From a gamma proteobacterium NOR5-3 (GTDB lineage: Bacteria; Pseudomonadota; Gammaproteobacteria; Pseudomonadales; Halieaceae), in contig DS999406.1 of the NCBI GenBank assembly GCA_000158155.1, forward strand, positions 14,084 to 78,083: DNA of 64,000 nt, written 5' to 3'. The position numbers were made by a program, and so were the translations under genes. Below the pieces are notes generated by a model. The model was not told the origin of the DNA and did no database searches. It saw only the letters and a list, made by a program, of their open reading frames with translations. This document shows, piece after piece, positions 16,802 through 25,371 of the stretch (positions are counted from its first letter, which is position 1; each line of letters starts with the position of its first letter).

Positions 16802-18397
16802 TTGAATTCGCATTGGCACCAACAACTGGCACAGCTGACAGAAGCGCAGCCGGATTTACTTCGGGGCATCTGCCGCGGTATCGAGAAAGAAAGCCTCCGG
16901 GTAGCCGGAGACGGTGTGCTGGCCCAAACCCCGCACCCCACCGCGCTGGGCTCGGCACTGACCCACGGCAGTATTACTACAGACTACTCCGAGTCCCTCA
17001 TGGAGCTCATCACGCCGGTATCAAGCAGCATCGAGGACACTCTCAAGACCCTCGAGGACGTGCACAGCTTTGTTTACAAGCATATCGGCAGCGAGCGCCT
17101 GTGGAGCGCCAGTATGCCCTGCATCGTAGCAGGGGATGCGGGCATACCTGTGGCGAAATATGGAAGCTCCAACGTCGGCCGCATGAAGACGGTGTATCGC
17201 TACGGCCTGGGGAACCGCTACGGCAGACTGATGCAGGCTATTGCGGGGGTGCATTACAATTTTTCCATGCCCGAGGCCTATTGGCCCGAAGCGCAGAAAG
17301 CCGATGGCGATGAGGGCCCGCTGCAGGACTACATCACCGGTCGGTACCTGGGCCTGATCCGAAATTTTCATCGCTGGTCCTGGTTACTGATTTACCTGTT
17401 TGGTGCGTCCCCGGCGGTCTGTGCGAGCTTTATGCGCGGTAGAGGAGAGCATCATCTGGAGCCCTTCGATGCCGAAGGCAACTCGCTACATCTGCCTCAT
17501 GCAACGGCGCTGCGCATGGGAGATCTGGGTTACAACAGCTCCGCGCAAAAGTCCCTGAAGGCCTGTTACAACTCTCTGGATAACTACATTGCAGCGCTGA
17601 CCCAGGCGATACTGACTCCTCATCCCGACTACGCCGCTTTCAAGGGTATGAAAGACGGCGAGTACATGCAGTTAAACGACAGCCTTCTGCAAATTGAGAA
17701 TGAGTTTTACAGCACTATTCGGCCAAAGCGCCCGGGGAGCAGCAGCGAAACACCACTGACCGCTTTGCACGATCGTGGCATCGAGTACGTCGAGGTTCGC
17801 TGCATCGACGTGTCTCCGTTTCACCCCCTGGGGATCGACAGCGCACAGATCCGTCTGCTGGACAGCTTTCTTGTGTACTGCCTGACACAACCCAGCGAAG
17901 TCTGCGACGAAACGCAACAGGACCGACAGGCATCAAACCTGAGCGCCGTCGTGAATCGTGGCAGAGAGCCCGGCTTAACGTTGGACACCGAGTCCGGCCC
18001 CAAAGCGCTCAGCGACTGGGCCATGGAGTTACTGGATGCGATTTCAGACAGTGCCGAGCTCCTGGACCGGGTGCACAATAGCAACAGCTATGCCGATGCC
18101 CTCGCCGAGCAAAAAGCCAAGGTGCGGGGCGAGCTCGAATTACCCTCTGCAAGGGTTCTGCGGGAGATGCGTGAAAAAGGCATCCCCTATTACCGGTTCG
18201 CCATGGGATACAGCAACCTCTGGGCAGAGCACTTTAAAGAGTGGACGCTGGATACAGAGGCAGAGCAAGCGCTGGTGGACGACAGTAAAGCCTCGCTGCA
18301 GCGTCAGGCTGACGTCGAGGCTGCGGACAATAAAAGCTTCGAAGAGTATCTGGCAGCTTACTTCGAACAGTACAAAGTCCTGAACCACGGAGACTGA
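16802..18397 (+). CDS. gshA: glutamate-cysteine ligase
   Basis: This protein of about 531 residues is the class I glutamate-cysteine ligase, which makes gamma-glutamylcysteine for glutathione. Conserved landmarks are RGIEKESLRV near residue 22, TTDYSESLMELITP near 59, and HYNFSMPEAYW near 155. The TTG at 16802 is preceded by a good GGGAGAG ribosome site at about 16791-16797. It gives a length close to the 518 residues of E. coli GshA. An in-frame upstream start at 16682 would add 40 Arg/His-rich residues with no family counterpart. dsbB starts directly after the stop. This is an unusual partner, though both act on thiols. Confidence 0.93.
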   Translation: MNSHWHQQLAQLTEAQPDLLRGICRGIEKESLRVAGDGVLAQTPHPTALGSALTHGSITTDYSESLMELITPVSSSIEDTLKTLEDVHSFVYKHIGSERLWSASMPCIVAGDAGIPVAKYGSSNVGRMKTVYRYGLGNRYGRLMQAIAGVHYNFSMPEAYWPEAQKADGDEGPLQDYITGRYLGLIRNFHRWSWLLIYLFGASPAVCASFMRGRGEHHLEPFDAEGNSLHLPHATALRMGDLGYNSSAQKSLKACYNSLDNYIAALTQAILTPHPDYAAFKGMKDGEYMQLNDSLLQIENEFYSTIRPKRPGSSSETPLTALHDRGIEYVEVRCIDVSPFHPLGIDSAQIRLLDSFLVYCLTQPSEVCDETQQDRQASNLSAVVNRGREPGLTLDTESGPKALSDWAMELLDAISDSAELLDRVHNSNSYADALAEQKAKVRGELELPSARVLREMREKGIPYYRFAMGYSNLWAEHFKEWTLDTEAEQALVDDSKASLQRQADVEAADNKSFEEYLAAYFEQYKVLNHGD

Positions 18398-18895
18398 ATG
18401 AACGCTCTTTTACAAATCCGGCCCGTTTTCTTCGGACTATTTTTATTCACAGTGGTCTCTATGACCTTCGCATTGGTCTTCCTCCAGGAAACCCTGGGCC
18501 TGGCTCCCTGCCCGCTGTGTATTACCCAGAGAGTATTTGTCATCCTGGTGGGGCTATTCGCCCTGCTGGCTGTCCTGCATAACCCCCAGGGCTGGGGCCG
18601 ACGACTTTACGCGTTCCTGTGCTTACTGTCGGCGGTAGCCGGTGGTGCGGTGGCCATGCGCCACATCTGGCTGCAGAGTCTTCCCGAAGAGCTCGCCCCC
18701 GCCTGTGGCCCGAGCCTTGGATATATGCTCGAAACGCTCCCACTGGCCGAGACTTTTTCCGTAGTCATGATGGGGGACGGCAACTGTGCCGAGACAGTCT
18801 GGACCTTCATGGGCATGAGTATTCCCCAGCAGACGCTCATCGTGTTTGTGGTCATGGCAGGCGTTTCTCTGTTTCAGTTGCTGAGAAAGAACTAG
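18398..18895 (+). CDS. dsbB: disulfide bond formation protein DsbB
   Basis: This 165-residue inner-membrane protein has four membrane helices. It reoxidises DsbA and passes electrons to quinones. The first periplasmic cysteine pair is Cys38-x2-Cys41 (CPLC) and the second is Cys103/Cys130. Arg45, which follows the CPLC segment and helps bind quinone in the family, is present (CITQRVF). It begins at the base after the gshA stop, implying translational coupling. Its cognate dsbA is not in the window. The 950-bp gene-free region with the repeat array follows. Confidence 0.92.
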   Translation: MNALLQIRPVFFGLFLFTVVSMTFALVFLQETLGLAPCPLCITQRVFVILVGLFALLAVLHNPQGWGRRLYAFLCLLSAVAGGAVAMRHIWLQSLPEELAPACGPSLGYMLETLPLAETFSVVMMGDGNCAETVWTFMGMSIPQQTLIVFVVMAGVSLFQLLRKN

Positions 18896-18997
18896 CTTCA
18901 CAGCTGTCTTTGGGGAAACCATCGTGCTGTAACCGGCAAGCGCGTGCAGTAAACAACAACAGTAGTCTCCCCTTGGGCAAGTCGTTTGCCTGCATTC

Positions 18998-19067
18998 GGC
19001 AAGCGGGCATCATTCGCTGCGCGCGCTAGGCGGGGGACGCTTACTTCGCAAATGAGGCCCGCTTGCC
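18998..19067. repeat. inverted repeat (hairpin) in the first A module
   Basis: GGCAAGCGGGCATCATT at 18998-19014 is the reverse complement of AATGAGGCCCGCTTGCC at 19051-19067 with one mismatch, giving a 17-bp stem around a 36-base loop. The same structure recurs at 19378-19394 and 19431-19447 with one further change in the left arm. Its conservation in both blocks suggests that the hairpin is part of the repeated element. Confidence 0.8.
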
Positions 19068-19128
19068 CTAGCTCGGGGCTTTGTAGACAGCCCTGACCAC
19101 TGTGTTGACGCCGCCTCGATGCCTCGAA

Positions 19129-19199
19129 GGGCTGCTGCCAATGCTTACGAAGCGAGCGTCACCCCAACCAGCGAGTGAAGTGAGTATTGGTAGCAGCCC
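19129..19199. repeat. inverted repeat joining A module and first B unit
   Basis: GGGCTGCTGCCAAT at 19129-19142 pairs with ATTGGTAGCAGCCC at 19186-19199, with one mismatch in 14. The right arm recurs in every B unit; the left arm occurs only at the A-module ends (also about 19509-19522). Single-stranded DNA or RNA of the array could therefore fold in alternative ways. Confidence 0.7.
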
Positions 19200-19769
19200 G
19201 CGCCAGATCATCGTGCACGAATCGGCAACCGGGCGTCACCCAAGCCAGCGAGTGAAATGAGCGTTGGTAGCAGCCCGCGCCAGATCATCGTGCACGAATC
19301 GGCAACCGGGCGTCACCCAAGCCAGCGAGTGAAATGAGCGTTGGTAGCAGCCCGCGCCAGATCATCGTGCACGAATCGGCAACCGGGCATCATTCGCTGC
19401 GTGCGCTGGACGGGGGACGCTTACTTCGCAAATGAGGCCCGCTTGCCTTAGCTCGGAGCTTCGTAGACAGTCCTGACCACTGCGTTGACGCCGTACCGTT
19501 ACCTCGAAGGGCTGCTGCCAATGCTTACGAAGCGAGCGTCACCCAAACTAGCGAGTGAAGTGAGTATTGGTAGCAGCCCGTGCCAGATAATCGTGCACGA
19601 ATCGGCAACCGGGCGTCACCCAACCAGCGAGTGAAGTGAATATTGGTAGCAGCCCGCGCCAGATCATCGTGCACGAATCGGCAACCGGGCGTCACCCAAG
19701 CCAGCGAGTGAAATGAGCGTTGGTAGCAGCCCGTCACTGTTTAGAGTCGGCTTCAGTTCGCGCAAAAAA

Positions 19770-19793
19770 AAGGGTCTCAAAATTGAGACCCTT
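19770..19793 (-). terminator. rho-independent terminator of the FKBP gene
   Basis: AAAGGGTCTCAA and AATTGAGACCCTTT form a near-perfect stem. On the minus strand it is followed by a run of eight T (complement of 19763-19771). It lies 55 bp beyond the FKBP lipoprotein stop at 19849. Confidence 0.85.
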
Positions 19794-19848
19794 TCTTGGC
19801 AAGAACACCTGCTAACCGCCCGGTAGTCCGGGCTTGATGTCCGCGTGC

Positions 19849-20586
19849 TCAGCCTTCGGCACCGGCCTGTGTGGGGATGTCCAGCAGTTCGACTTCAAAG
19901 ATCAGCGCGGCGTTGGGTCCGATGCGATCACCCGCACCACCTGCGCCGTACGCCAGCTCAGAGGGGATGAAGAGCTTGTACTTGGCGCCAACCTGCATGA
20001 GCTGCAGAGCTTCGGTCCAGCCGCTGATTACCTGGCCTACGCCAAACGTAACGGGCTCGCCACGAGCATAAGATGAATCAAACTCGGTACCGTCGATCAG
20101 CGTACCGCGGTAGTGCACCTGCACGCTGTCATCGGCGGTGGGTGTTGCGCCATCACCAGCTTCAATCACTTCGTATTGGAGGCCAGACTCTGTGGTGACA
20201 ACGCCTTCACGGGCGCCGTTTTCCGTTAGAAAAGTAACAGCTGCGGTGGCATTGGCATCGGCTAACGCAGAGGCCATAGATTCGCGCTCGGCATTCATGC
20301 GCTCCTGAAAAGCGATCATTTCTGCCTGAATTTCCTCGTCGGTAATACGCTGCGGCGAGCCAGTCATTGCATCACGCAAGCCTGCGGCGAAGGCGTCAAC
20401 ATCGACAGTCATGCCGTCGTTGGCCATGTTTCTTCCAAGGCCCAGTGCTACGCCGTAGCTCAAGCGCTGGTTGGGTGTTTCGAGCTGTAGTTCAGCCACG
20501 GTTGTTTCTCCTGAGTCTTGTTGCTGACATGCACTCAGCGCAATCACGGCAAACAGTGCTGCCGCGGGCTTCATAAATGTGTTCAT
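19849..20586 (-). CDS. FKBP-type peptidyl-prolyl isomerase lipoprotein (Mip/FkpA type)
   Basis: This 245-residue periplasmic lipoprotein has the signal peptide MNTFMKPAAALFAVIALSAC with lipidated Cys20. A helical dimerisation domain (about 35-125, with the FKBP_N signature YGVALGLGRNM) is followed by a complete FKBP isomerase domain (about 140-238: VHYRGTLIDGTEFDSSYARG, then GWTEALQLMQVGAKYKLFIP and ELAYG). It should help fold envelope proteins. I chose the ATG at 20586 because of the signal peptide and the AGGAAG ribosome site. A longer open frame reaching 21171 runs antisense to the ABC gene and is spurious. Confidence 0.92.
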   Translation of the reverse strand: MNTFMKPAAALFAVIALSACQQQDSGETTVAELQLETPNQRLSYGVALGLGRNMANDGMTVDVDAFAAGLRDAMTGSPQRITDEEIQAEMIAFQERMNAERESMASALADANATAAVTFLTENGAREGVVTTESGLQYEVIEAGDGATPTADDSVQVHYRGTLIDGTEFDSSYARGEPVTFGVGQVISGWTEALQLMQVGAKYKLFIPSELAYGAGGAGDRIGPNAALIFEVELLDIPTQAGAEG

Positions 20587-20824
20587 GGATGCTTCCTGTG
20601 AATGGGTATAGTTCGTCGGAATCTGGACCCTGTCGCCCGGGCCGCACCGCAGGTGAGACGCGTTACAAAGCAAGGGACCACATATTTCGAGAGCGCAAGT
20701 GTAAACGCTGAGTGGGCCGTCTGCCACCCTCTGACTGTGTAGCGTCCGGAGACAAGCTACACTGCGCACGATCCTCGTCCGTACAGCCACGCCGCGCAAT
20801 TTCGGACGACCGCTGGAACAAAAC

Positions 20825-22657
20825 ATGGCTTTTCGATTTTTTGAACAACTGGTACAACCCTTTCCCCCGACCCAGCCAGGGCGGGCGCCGTCCTCCGTGT
20901 ATCGCTTTTGCCGCCACCATTCCCGGGGGTTAGAGCCCTGGCTGCTATCGCTGTCGGTGCTTAGCATGGGCGTCGCCATGGTCGAGGTCGCGCTGTTTGA
21001 GGTGCTTGGGCAGGGCGTCGATCTGCTGTCAGGGAATACGCCGGCGACCATCGCAGCGGCCGGAGGGACGGCGCTTATGTGGCTGTCGCTGGGTCTGCTT
21101 ACGGCACTCCCGGTCATGGTAGGCCTGCAGTCACTGCTGATGCACCAGACACTCATGGGCAACTTCCCCATGATCGTGCGCTGGATGGCCCACCGCTATC
21201 TCCTGCGCCAGAGCCTGGGCTTTTTTCAGGACGAGTTCTCCGGGCGAGTAGCGACCCGGGTCATGCAAACAGCATTGGCCGTGCGCTCTGTGGTTCTTAT
21301 CACCCTCGATATTCTGGTCTACGTGGTGGTGTACTTTTTATCCGTGCTGTTTCTCCTGGGCAGCATCGATCCCAGACTCGCGCTGCCTCTGTTTGTATGG
21401 CTGGTGGTCTACATCTTTATTTTGCGAACCGTTCTCCCGCGCATGCAGCGGGTGTCAGAGGTTCAGGCCGACGCCCGATCCATGATGACCGGACGCATTG
21501 CCGACAGCTATACCAATATAAGTACCGTCAAGCTGTTCTCCCACGCCCAGCGGGAATCCAATTATGCTCGCGAGGGTATGGAAGAGTTCCTGGACACCGT
21601 GCACCCCCAAATGCGCCTGGTGACCTGGATGGAGACATCTATCACCGCCAACAATACCCTCATGCTGCTCTCGGTGAGCGCCATGGCCCTGTATCTGTGG
21701 TTCGAGGCGGCTATTTCCCCGGGATCCATCGCGGCGGCACTGGCGCTGTGCCTGCGCATTAACGGTATCAGCGAATGGATCATGTGGGAGGTCTCCGCGC
21801 TTTTTGAGAATATCGGCACCGTACGCGACGGTATCAGCACTCTGTCCAGAGACATCGAGGTACAGGATCACAGTGAGGCCAGGGCACTGGAGGTCTCGTC
21901 GGGCCGCGTGCAGTTTCAGGCGATTGAATTTGCCTACACACCGCAAAAGCCGGTGTTCGATAAGCTGACGCTGGATATCGCCCCCGGCGAAAAAATCGGA
22001 CTTATTGGGCGCTCCGGGGCCGGCAAATCCACCCTCGTTAATCTGCTGCTGCGGTTCTCGGATATTCAGGGTGGACGCATTAGCATCGATGGGAAGGACA
22101 TTCGCCATATCACGCAGGAAAGTCTCCGTGCCAACATCGGCATGGTGACTCAGGACACCTCTCTTTTGCACCGCACGGTGCGCGAGAACATCCTCTACGG
22201 CCGCGAATCTGCCAGCGAAGAGGAGTTACTCAACGCGATCAAACGGGCCCGCGCGGATGAATTTATCGACAATCTGCAGGACCACAGCGGTGCGCAGGGC
22301 CTGGACGCACAGGTAGGCGAACGGGGCGTCAAGCTCAGCGGTGGCCAACGCCAGCGCATAGCTATTGCCCGGGTAATGCTCAAGGATGCTCCTATATTGG
22401 TCCTGGATGAGGCCACGTCTGCACTGGACTCAGAGGTGGAAGTGGCTATTCAGGAGAGCCTCTACGAACTCATGGAAGGCAAAACGGTACTCGCCATCGC
22501 GCACCGCTTATCTACCATCGCCGCGTTGGATCGACTGGTGGTTATGGATGGCGGCAAGATCGTCGAAACCGGCAGTCACGCGGAACTCCTCGCCAGGGAC
22601 GGTATTTACAAGCGTCTGTGGGACTATCAGTCCGGCGGATTTCTGGCGCAGGATTAA
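20825..22657 (+). CDS. ABC exporter, fused membrane and ATPase domains
   Basis: This 610-residue half-transporter has six membrane helices (about 38-330) and a C-terminal ATPase. Walker A is GRSGAGKST (395-403), the signature is LSGGQ (504-508), Walker B is ILVLDEAT (524-531), and the switch histidine lies in AHRLS near 559. It resembles the MsbA/MDR-like subfamily B and should work as a homodimer. The substrate is unknown. The stop shares the TTAA bases with the convergent TIGR02444 gene. Its start lies 238 bp from the divergent FKBP gene. Confidence 0.9.
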   Translation: MAFRFFEQLVQPFPPTQPGRAPSSVYRFCRHHSRGLEPWLLSLSVLSMGVAMVEVALFEVLGQGVDLLSGNTPATIAAAGGTALMWLSLGLLTALPVMVGLQSLLMHQTLMGNFPMIVRWMAHRYLLRQSLGFFQDEFSGRVATRVMQTALAVRSVVLITLDILVYVVVYFLSVLFLLGSIDPRLALPLFVWLVVYIFILRTVLPRMQRVSEVQADARSMMTGRIADSYTNISTVKLFSHAQRESNYAREGMEEFLDTVHPQMRLVTWMETSITANNTLMLLSVSAMALYLWFEAAISPGSIAAALALCLRINGISEWIMWEVSALFENIGTVRDGISTLSRDIEVQDHSEARALEVSSGRVQFQAIEFAYTPQKPVFDKLTLDIAPGEKIGLIGRSGAGKSTLVNLLLRFSDIQGGRISIDGKDIRHITQESLRANIGMVTQDTSLLHRTVRENILYGRESASEEELLNAIKRARADEFIDNLQDHSGAQGLDAQVGERGVKLSGGQRQRIAIARVMLKDAPILVLDEATSALDSEVEVAIQESLYELMEGKTVLAIAHRLSTIAALDRLVVMDGGKIVETGSHAELLARDGIYKRLWDYQSGGFLAQD

Positions 22658-23178
22658 ACGCTGCAAAGGGCACTGTGAAACGGCTCAAAGACGTCTTTGT
22701 CGAGTCCATAGAGTGTCGCCAGCAACTGTAGGTGTTGACGCAGGAGTACAGCCTCTTCCAAAGAGTCCTGCTCTGTGGGCGCTTGCGCCGTATCACCTTC
22801 TTCGAACAGTGTTGCAAGCATATCCAGTTGGCTGCGTTCCGCCTGTAACTCCAGCTTTTTAATCTCCGCATACTCCTGGGCGCAGCTGTCCTGCCCACGC
22901 CATGCCACGCGCTGCCGACGCAAAGGCAGAATGACCTGCTCTCGCCAGGGGTGACAGCGCTCTTGGGCTGTACGGATATCGTCGACACTGAGCTGGCGCA
23001 CCTCCCGGGCACACCAGCTCACGTAAAGCATCAGGTTAACGTCCGCGGCCCACTGCTCCTGAGCCGCGATGCAGGCCTTTGCGACCGCCGGCACAGCGTA
23101 CACAGCCGTGGCAAAGCGCCACAGGCGTTCCTGTGCGCTCAACTGTTCCTGCTCGTATGTCTGTTCCCTTGCGTCCAC
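22654..23178 (-). CDS. TIGR02444 family protein of unknown function
   Basis: This 174-residue protein matches the TIGR02444 pattern: LWRFATAVYAVPAV near residue 19, then AADVNLMLYVSWC near 44. These are soluble, mostly helical gammaproteobacterial proteins of unknown role. A GTG start at 23178 is used because little upstream sequence is available. The yheS start lies only 20 bp away in the other direction, so the two divergent promoters must reach into each other's coding regions. TIGR02444 genes next to yheS are common in gammaproteobacteria, to my knowledge. Confidence 0.8.
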   Translation of the reverse strand: MDAREQTYEQEQLSAQERLWRFATAVYAVPAVAKACIAAQEQWAADVNLMLYVSWCAREVRQLSVDDIRTAQERCHPWREQVILPLRRQRVAWRGQDSCAQEYAEIKKLELQAERSQLDMLATLFEEGDTAQAPTEQDSLEEAVLLRQHLQLLATLYGLDKDVFEPFHSALCSV

Positions 23179-23198
23179 GCCCAGTACACTCCCCGCCC

Positions 23199-25112
23199 GT
23201 GATTATCTTACGCGACCTAAGCCTGCGCCGTGCAGACCGTCTTCTCTTCGAGGAGGCCAACGCGAGCCTGCTTCCCGGCCAGAAAATAGCCCTCACCGGC
23301 GCCAACGGTTGTGGCAAGTCCAGCCTGTTCGCCATGCTTCTGGGCGACCTACAGGCGGACAAAGGCAATATCGAAGGGCTCCAGGGCCAGCGTATCGCCC
23401 ATATGGCGCAGGACGTCGCCGCCAGTGACTTAAGCGCCAGCAACTTTATTCTTGAGGGCGATGCCGATGTCGCCGTGCTACTGAAGTCCCTGAAGACTGC
23501 CGAGGCCAATGATGACTTCGCAGCAGCAGCGGCGGTGCACACGCAACTCGAGGCCTGCGACGGCTACGCGGCGGAACGACGCGCCCTGCAACTGATGCTG
23601 GGACTGGGTTTTGAAGATCGGGATGCACAGCGCAGTGTCGCCGAATTCTCCGGCGGCTGGCGCGTGCGTCTGGCACTGGCCAGAGCATTGATGATGCCGT
23701 CGGATTTGCTGCTACTTGATGAGCCCACGAACCACCTCGATCTTGACACTACGTTGTGGCTGCAGGATTTTCTGAAAGCCTATCGGGGAACGCTGCTACT
23801 GATCTCCCATGATCGCGACTTTATTGATGCCAGCTGCTCCGCAGTGCTGCACATCGAGCAACAGCGACTGAATAGTTACAAAGGCGGCTACAGCGACTTT
23901 GAGCGGCAGCGCGCCCTGCGTCTGGCAGAGCAGCGTGCCAGTGCCGAGAAGCACGCGCGTCGCCGCGCAGAAATCGAAGACTTTGTGCGGCGTTTTCGGG
24001 CCAAGGCCACCAAAGCACGCCAAGCCCAGAGCAGACTGAAAGAGCTGGCCCGCATGGGTGAGATGGCCCTGGCGCACGAAGACAGCCCTTTTGAATTTCG
24101 ATTCCCTGAGCCGCCCCGGGGCCGCGATCCACTCATCGAGCTTCGGGGGGCCAGGATCGGTTATCGCGAGAAACCGCTGATTACCGGCGTCGATTTCAGC
24201 TTGCGCAATGGTGACCGTATAGCGCTGCTGGGCCGCAACGGCACGGGAAAGACAACGTTCCTGCGCAGTTTGTGCGGTGACCTCCCGCTGCTTGAGGGCC
24301 AGAGACACAACAGCGAAGGCTGTCTCATCGCGTATTTCGATCAGCAGCAAGTCGACACGCTGGATTTGGACAGCAACGCCTTGCAGCACCTTCAGCGTCT
24401 GACACCCGACGCCCGGGAGCAAACGTTAAGAGACTTTCTGGGCGGCTTCGATTTTCGCGGCAAACGCGCCGACGCCGTGCTGCGCCCTTTTTCCGGCGGC
24501 GAAAAAGCGCGCCTGGCCCTCGCCCTACTGGCATGGCAACGTCCGAATGTTCTGGTGTTGGATGAACCCACGAACCACCTGGACCTGGACATGCGTCGGG
24601 CGCTGGAGATCGCCCTGCTGGAGTTTGCCGGTGCCGTCATAGTCGTGAGTCACGATCGCCACTTACTGCGCAGCACGGCGGACAGTCTCTACCGCATCGC
24701 CGAAGGACGTTTAAGCCTGTTTGATGGTGATCTCGACGCGTACGAAACCCTGATTCTGCGCGGCACAGATGTTTCTGGTGACAACACCGCTGCCCGGGCC
24801 GAGGACGCAAACAAGGATCGCAGCACTATCGACCGCAAAGACCAGCGACGCGCCGCCGCGGAGATACGTGCCCGGCGACGTCCCCTGGAGCAGGCCATCA
24901 AAAAGTTAGAAACACGCATGGAAACCGTGCAAGAACAGCTATCGGCCATCGAAGATGCGCTGGCGGAACCCTCAATTTACGAGCAGGACGCCAAACCCAA
25001 ACTCACCGAACTCCTTCGCGAGCAGGGGGCACACCGCGCTACGCTGGAAGAGCTGGAGAGCGAGTGGCTCATACAGCAGGAGTCTCTCGAGGCAATGATC
25101 GAACAAGGCTGA
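23199..25112 (+). CDS. yheS: ABC-F family ATPase, YheS type
   Basis: This 637-residue soluble protein has two ABC ATPase domains and no membrane segment. The first Walker A is GANGCGKSS (34-42), the first signature is FSGGW and the first Walker B is LLLLDEPTNHLDL. The second Walker A is GRNGTGKTT near 343, with signature FSGGEKAR and a matching second DEPTNHLDLDM. A charged interdomain linker (about 220-280) is the P-site tRNA-interaction motif region, and a C-terminal coiled coil covers about 540-637. ABC-F proteins bind the ribosomal E site and relieve stalling. The GTG at 23199 gives the same length as E. coli YheS. A longer frame from 23079 would read across the divergent gene. Confidence 0.9.
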   Translation: MIILRDLSLRRADRLLFEEANASLLPGQKIALTGANGCGKSSLFAMLLGDLQADKGNIEGLQGQRIAHMAQDVAASDLSASNFILEGDADVAVLLKSLKTAEANDDFAAAAAVHTQLEACDGYAAERRALQLMLGLGFEDRDAQRSVAEFSGGWRVRLALARALMMPSDLLLLDEPTNHLDLDTTLWLQDFLKAYRGTLLLISHDRDFIDASCSAVLHIEQQRLNSYKGGYSDFERQRALRLAEQRASAEKHARRRAEIEDFVRRFRAKATKARQAQSRLKELARMGEMALAHEDSPFEFRFPEPPRGRDPLIELRGARIGYREKPLITGVDFSLRNGDRIALLGRNGTGKTTFLRSLCGDLPLLEGQRHNSEGCLIAYFDQQQVDTLDLDSNALQHLQRLTPDAREQTLRDFLGGFDFRGKRADAVLRPFSGGEKARLALALLAWQRPNVLVLDEPTNHLDLDMRRALEIALLEFAGAVIVVSHDRHLLRSTADSLYRIAEGRLSLFDGDLDAYETLILRGTDVSGDNTAARAEDANKDRSTIDRKDQRRAAAEIRARRRPLEQAIKKLETRMETVQEQLSAIEDALAEPSIYEQDAKPKLTELLREQGAHRATLEELESEWLIQQESLEAMIEQG

Positions 25113-25353
25113 GTTTTTCTGATCGGGTCAAACGCTTGATCTGTGCTTCGCGCACCTGAGCACAGGAGCGATCCTCGCATTCCTCGGCCCAGATAGCTTC
25201 CACCGGGCGCCGACCCCGGGTGTACTGCGCGCCCCCGACCAGTTCACCATTGTGCTGACGCAGGCGCCGCGCAAGATCCCGGGTTACACCGGTGTACAGC
25301 GATCCATCGGCGCAGCGCAGAATATATACCGACCAAGGCAGCGACTCCGACAA
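25069..25353 (-). CDS. GIY-YIG nuclease-superfamily protein (YhbQ/UPF0213 type)
   Basis: This 94-residue single-domain protein carries the GIY-YIG pattern as SVYILRCADGSLYTGVT, followed by the catalytic-type Arg in RDLARRLRQHN. Its length fits the stand-alone YhbQ group, which has weak DNA endonuclease activity; the biological role is unclear. Its 3' end overlaps the convergent yheS by 44 bp, and its start lies 18 bp past the stop of the reductase-fusion gene on the same strand. Confidence 0.85.
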   Translation of the reverse strand: MSESLPWSVYILRCADGSLYTGVTRDLARRLRQHNGELVGGAQYTRGRRPVEAIWAEECEDRSCAQVREAQIKRLTRSEKLSLVRSLPRETPAV

Positions 25354-25371
25354 CGCGCTAACCGCCGTTGC

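Larger units (their letters stand above)
18998..19733. repeat. higher-order tandem repeat array, 380-bp period
   Basis: Most of the 950-bp gene-free stretch between dsbB and the FKBP gene is one array. A 149-bp A module (19007-19155) is followed by three 77-bp B units starting at 19156, 19233 and 19310. The whole set is then repeated exactly 380 bp later: A at 19387-19535 and B units at 19536, 19613 and 19689, the last cut off at 19733. 149 + 3 x 77 = 380. The second-block B spacing shrinks once to 76. Units differ at only a few positions. The array lies between the end of dsbB and the terminator of the FKBP gene. I see no coding signal in it: the open frames are readings of the repeat. Confidence 0.9.

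Noticed and set aside
18998-19733. CRISPR array or integron attC sites
   Set aside because: Units are contiguous with no unique spacers, the period is 77 and 149 bp, there are no cas or integrase genes, and attC core boxes are not evident.
20587-21171. 195-residue upstream extension of the FKBP gene
   Set aside because: It is antisense to the ABC exporter and lies before a clear lipoprotein signal peptide and ribosome site at 20586.
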